Below the pieces are notes generated by a model. That model saw only the letters and a list, made by a program, of their open reading frames with translations. It was not told the origin of the DNA and made no database searches. Shown piece by piece: positions 60,461 to 64,000 of a stretch of DNA of 64,000 nt. The stretch lies in contig NZ_CANMJY010000001.1 of the NCBI RefSeq assembly GCF_947498345.1, positions 124,001-188,000 of the forward strand. Direction: 5' to 3'. The DNA comes from an uncultured Winogradskyella sp. Its GTDB lineage: Bacteria; Bacteroidota; Bacteroidia; Flavobacteriales; Flavobacteriaceae. The position numbers were made by a program, and so were the translations under genes. Each line of letters begins with the position of its first letter. The first letter of the stretch is position 1.

Positions 60461-61417
60461 TTAAACTGCTTGTTTTTCTTTTTCCGCCTGTTTCTTATCA
60501 GCATAGGCCATAGCTGCATCTCGTACCCATTCGCCACGTTGCCATGCACCGACTCTTGCTTTCATACGCTCTTTATTCATTGGTCCATGACCTTTGACTA
60601 CCTGCCAAAATTCATCCCAATCAATTTCGCCAAAATCATAACTTTGACGTTCTTCATTCCATTTTAAATCTGAATCTGGTATTGTTAATCCTAATACATC
60701 TGCTTGTGGCACTGTTTGATCAATAAATTGTTGGCGTAACTCATCATTTGTTTTACGCTTTAATTTCCATTTCATAGATTGTTCTGTATGCACCGATTTG
60801 TCATCAGTTGGCCCTAACATCATTAAACTTGGCCACCACCAACGATTTAAAGCATCTTGAGCCATTTCTTTTTGCTCTGGTGTACCATTACAAAGCTTCA
60901 ACATAATTTCAAAACCTTGTCTTTGATGGAAACTTTCTTCCTTACAAACACGAATCATTGCTCTTGCATAGGGTCCGTAGGATGTATTACATAATGGCAC
61001 CTGATTAATAATGGCAGCACCATCGACCAACCAGCCAATTGCTCCCATATCTGCCCATGTTAAAGCCGGGTAATTAAAAATACTAGAATACTTGGCTTTT
61101 CCGGTATGCAACTGCTCATATAGTTCATTCCGAGAAACACCAAGCGTTTCGCAAGCGCTGTACAAATACAATCCATGACCAGCCTCATCTTGCACTTTAG
61201 CCAGTAAGGCTACTTTGCGCCTTAATGATGGTGCTCTTGTAATCCAATTGCCTTCTGGTAGCATACCAACAATTTCTGAGTGTGCATGCTGAGATATCTG
61301 TCTAATATGTGTTTTGCGATACTTCTCTGGCATCCAATCTTTAGGTTCAATTTTCTCGTCGCGTTCAATACGTTCGTTAAATTGTTTTTCTAAGCTTTTA
61401 ATTTGTTCTTCACTCAT
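60461..61417 (-). CDS. paaA: Phenylacetyl-CoA epoxidase subunit PaaA
   Basis: [35 protein letters not shown]. Confidence 0.95.
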   Translation of the reverse strand: MSEEQIKSLEKQFNERIERDEKIEPKDWMPEKYRKTHIRQISQHAHSEIVGMLPEGNWITRAPSLRRKVALLAKVQDEAGHGLYLYSACETLGVSRNELYEQLHTGKAKYSSIFNYPALTWADMGAIGWLVDGAAIINQVPLCNTSYGPYARAMIRVCKEESFHQRQGFEIMLKLCNGTPEQKEMAQDALNRWWWPSLMMLGPTDDKSVHTEQSMKWKLKRKTNDELRQQFIDQTVPQADVLGLTIPDSDLKWNEERQSYDFGEIDWDEFWQVVKGHGPMNKERMKARVGAWQRGEWVRDAAMAYADKKQAEKEKQAV

Positions 61418-61491
61418 TTCTTTTAGCTTTTGGCTATTAGCTCTTCGCTTTTAGCTAGTGAAACTTATTTTTCTTTTTCAATATATTTTCC

Positions 61492-62565
61492 CTAGACATC
61501 AAAGTCTACTACTACTTTTTCTGTTGTTGGTACAGCTTGGCAACTCAACACCAAGTTTTGTGACACTTCTTTTTCGTCTAGTGCGTAGTTAATTTTCATT
61601 TCTACAGAACCTTCTTTCACTTCGCATTTACAGGTACTACATACACCACCTTTACAGGCAAAAGGTAAATCTGCTCCAGCACCAAGTGCTGCATCTAATA
61701 TGTTATCATATTCCTTAGTCATGGTGAATAAAAACTCTTTTCCGCCATCAACAATTGTGACTTCTATACCTTCTACATTTTGCTGCGCTAAACGCTCTGT
61801 ACGTTTAATATCTTCTTCCGATAATCCAGTTACGAATAGCTCAAAATGTACCAGCTCTTTTGGTAATCCTACATTAATTAGATAATTACTTACATAATTG
61901 ACCATTTGTTCTGGGCCACATAGAAACACCTCGCTAGTGTCAGGAATATCGATAAATGTTTTGCAGAGCACTTGCATTTTCTCATCATTAAAACGCCCAT
62001 TAAATAAATCGATATCTCTTCGTTCTTTGGTTAAGAAATAATAGATTTCTAATCTTCCAAAATATTTATTTCTAAGTTGCTCAAGTTCTTCTTTAAAGAT
62101 AATAGATTTTGCTGTTTTATTAACGTAAAATAACTTACAAGTTGAATTCGGCTCGGAAGCCAAATGCGTTTTTATCATTGAGAGAACAGGTGTAATTCCA
62201 CTACCTGCCGCAAAAAACAAGTAGTTTTTTGCAGTATTTTCTTTCACCTCAACACCAAATGTCCCACTTGGTGACATTACATCAAGGCAATCTCCAACCT
62301 TCAATTCTTTATTAATATAAGTTGAAAATTTACCGCCTGGAATTTGCTTTACTGCAACTTGCCACTTAGCTTCATTTGGACTGGAACATAGTGAATACGA
62401 GCGCCGAACATCTTCTCCATTAATATCAGTTTTCAAGGTTAAATGCTGTCCTTGCCTAAAGCTGAATGCCTCTTGCAATTCTATAGGAATATCAAAAGTT
62501 ACAACGGATGTGTCTTCTGTTTCCTTATAAATATCTTCAACTTTTAAGTTGTGAAATTCTGCCAT
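61492..62565 (-). CDS. paaE: Phenylacetyl-CoA epoxidase reductase PaaE
   Basis: RSYSLCSSP flavin motif; CKGGVCSTCKCEVKEG 2Fe-2S motif. Confidence 0.92.
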   Translation of the reverse strand: MAEFHNLKVEDIYKETEDTSVVTFDIPIELQEAFSFRQGQHLTLKTDINGEDVRRSYSLCSSPNEAKWQVAVKQIPGGKFSTYINKELKVGDCLDVMSPSGTFGVEVKENTAKNYLFFAAGSGITPVLSMIKTHLASEPNSTCKLFYVNKTAKSIIFKEELEQLRNKYFGRLEIYYFLTKERRDIDLFNGRFNDEKMQVLCKTFIDIPDTSEVFLCGPEQMVNYVSNYLINVGLPKELVHFELFVTGLSEEDIKRTERLAQQNVEGIEVTIVDGGKEFLFTMTKEYDNILDAALGAGADLPFACKGGVCSTCKCEVKEGSVEMKINYALDEKEVSQNLVLSCQAVPTTEKVVVDFDV

Positions 62566-62644
62566 TTTATGCCTGCGAAAACAGGTGTCTTTTAATTATA
62601 CTTACAACTTCTAATAATGAGATTCCTGTCTTCACAGGAACTAG

Positions 62645-62676
62645 ACTAACAATTGTTAGTTTGTTCAGCAAAGTTA
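62645..62676 (-). promoter_or_regulatory. Minus-strand TAACTTTG -7 box (62676-62669) and 16-bp perfect palindrome ACTAACAATTGTTAGT (62645-62660)
   Basis: Direct reading; lies between the TetR gene and paaE. Confidence 0.6.
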
Positions 62677-62692
62677 TAAAATAAAATCTAAA

Positions 62693-63262
62693 CTATTTGT
62701 TAATTCCTGTTATCAGGATTTTACTCAATGTACTTGACAGTTCTTCGAGGTTAAGGTCTTCTTTCTTAGGTATCCAAATATATAATGACCGTAAAGTGGT
62801 TAGTATAGAAAACATCATAACATCTGGTTTAACATTTACTATCTCACCAGATACTATGCCTTCTTTAAGAATATTTCTAAAATCATTTTCATAATCTATA
62901 CGTAGTTTTTGATAATATTCTAGTTTTTCTTCAAGGTGCATCCAATCATTATTCAAAGATGCCATACCATATATGTTTTGGCTAGATATCCTTACATGTA
63001 GTTCAATTATGCTCTTCAATTTATCAATACAATTTTCATCTGAAGTTTGAATCAACTTCATGCCTTCTGTAAACTCTTCTGCTAAAGAAATTATGATAGT
63101 TTTGAGAATATCTTGCTTTGAATTTATATGATTATAGAGGCTTGCTGCTTTTATTCCCATAGCTTTTGCAAGGTCTCTCATGGTAACTGCACTATACCCT
63201 TTTTCTTTAAAGAGTTTGGCTGCTATTCTTATGATTTCTTGTTTGCGAGTTTCTTGTTTCAA
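62693..63262 (-). CDS. TetR-family regulator (likely paa regulator)
   Basis: IIRIAAKLFKEKGYSAVTMRDLAKAMGIKAASLYNHI. Confidence 0.9.
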   Translation of the reverse strand: MKQETRKQEIIRIAAKLFKEKGYSAVTMRDLAKAMGIKAASLYNHINSKQDILKTIIISLAEEFTEGMKLIQTSDENCIDKLKSIIELHVRISSQNIYGMASLNNDWMHLEEKLEYYQKLRIDYENDFRNILKEGIVSGEIVNVKPDVMMFSILTTLRSLYIWIPKKEDLNLEELSSTLSKILITGINK

Positions 63263-63309
63263 ATAACTAAAATCTTATATTATTCGTAAATTTAAGCAAA
63301 AAAGAAGCT

Positions 63310-63615
63310 ATGGGATTTTTAGATTTTATTTTTGGTGCCAAAAAGCGTCAGGTTGAAACATACTTACAAAATGATGCTATTATATTAGATGTTAGAACGC
63401 AGCGCGAATGGGATGCGGGACATATTGAAAACTCTGTTCATATTCCTTTAGATGAACTAAGGAATAGAGTAAACGAATTAAAAATAGGTGATAAACCAGT
63501 TATTGTTTGTTGTGAGAGTGGTGTGCGTTCTGCAAAGGCTGCTAAGTTTTTAAATTTAAATAATATTAATGCCATTAATGGTGGAGGTTGGGTAAGTGTA
63601 AAAAATAAGCTATAA
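63310..63615 (+). CDS. Rhodanese-like domain protein
   Basis: ILDVRTQREWDAGHIENSVHIPL, VCCESGVRS. Confidence 0.9.
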   Translation: MGFLDFIFGAKKRQVETYLQNDAIILDVRTQREWDAGHIENSVHIPLDELRNRVNELKIGDKPVIVCCESGVRSAKAAKFLNLNNINAINGGGWVSVKNKL

Positions 63616-64000
63616 TTTTAAATTTTGAAGACCTTCTATGGATTCGATAGGTGTTTGATTATATTCTAATGTCCAGCCCAAAGAATTTGTTAAAATAAAA
63701 AATTTTGAAAGCTCACTTATTAACCGATTTTGTGCATTAGATTTTAAGTCTGAAGCTTCAACTTTTTTCATCAATGAGGTGTTAATGGTCTTCTTAATTT
63801 CATTGTAATCATTAGCTTCAAATTGATTCAAAAAATCGGCTTGGATGTCATAATATTCAAAGTCTGGACTGATTTTTATTTCTTCTTCAGGAATACTTAA
63901 TATTTGTAAAGTTTTAGTAGCTTCGTTTACTTTATACTCTATTTTACTTAAATCATATCCTATCGTAACATCAGCATTAACAATTACAATAGCTCTTTTT
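63610..64000 (-). CDS. DUF4230-like protein, truncated by the window end
   Basis: Frame stays open upstream of the listed ORF to 64000: KRAIVIVNADVTIGYDLSKIEYKVNEATKTLQILSIPEEEIKISPDFEYYDIQADFLNQF.. Confidence 0.8.
   Translation of the reverse strand, partial: KRAIVIVNADVTIGYDLSKIEYKVNEATKTLQILSIPEEEIKISPDFEYYDIQADFLNQFEANDYNEIKKTINTSLMKKVEASDLKSNAQNRLISELSKFFILTNSLGWTLEYNQTPIESIEGLQNLKL

Noticed and set aside
61424-61457. TAGCTTTTGGCTATTAGCTCTTCGCTTTTAGCTAG repetitive segment
   Set aside because: Looks like a simple dispersed repeat, but I could not define clear ends or other copies in this window
1-64000. Search for CRISPR arrays, phage modules, transposases, defence islands, tRNA or rRNA genes
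   Set aside because: No supporting repeats or recognisable genes found by eye

Overview
AT-rich 64 kb chromosomal window that looks like Bacteroidota/Flavobacteriaceae: T9SS sorting domains, GEVED domain, TAnnTTTG -7 boxes, DUF5522 and SusD-free gene content. I saw no rRNA, tRNA, CRISPR array, transposase or prophage. Main blocks: (1) a MarR/SRPBCC pair behind a perfect 13-bp-arm palindrome; (2) two GT2 glycosyltransferases and a MORN-type protein; (3) a polyferredoxin plus FAD oxidoreductase, with a decayed second copy of the polyferredoxin 3' end 1.7 kb away; (4) an arsenosugar-type locus (ArsM, ArsS, PNP, TIGR04282/TIGR04283-like glycosyltransferases, peroxidase-like protein) containing an uncharacterised membrane-anchored protein and a DM13/T9SS protein; (5) an XdhC/membrane protein/THEP1-like NTPase group; (6) hemL, a glucosaminidase and a 1290-aa GEVED/Fn3 secreted protein; (7) a small Cys-rich DUF5522 ORF, absent from the supplied ORF track, overlapping hutU; (8) SulP plus tandem bestrophins; (9) a branched-chain E1/IlvE/E2 module with an AsnC regulator; (10) a near-complete phenylacetate (paa) catabolic operon under a TetR regulator, with a PaaZ-DUF1569 fusion and many short intergenic palindromes. 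Most gene content is recognisable. The most noteworthy signals are the decayed polyferredoxin tail, the candidate operators, the start codon inside a terminator-like hairpin, the orphan gene in the ars locus and the palindrome family. Family names come from motif recognition, not database searches.
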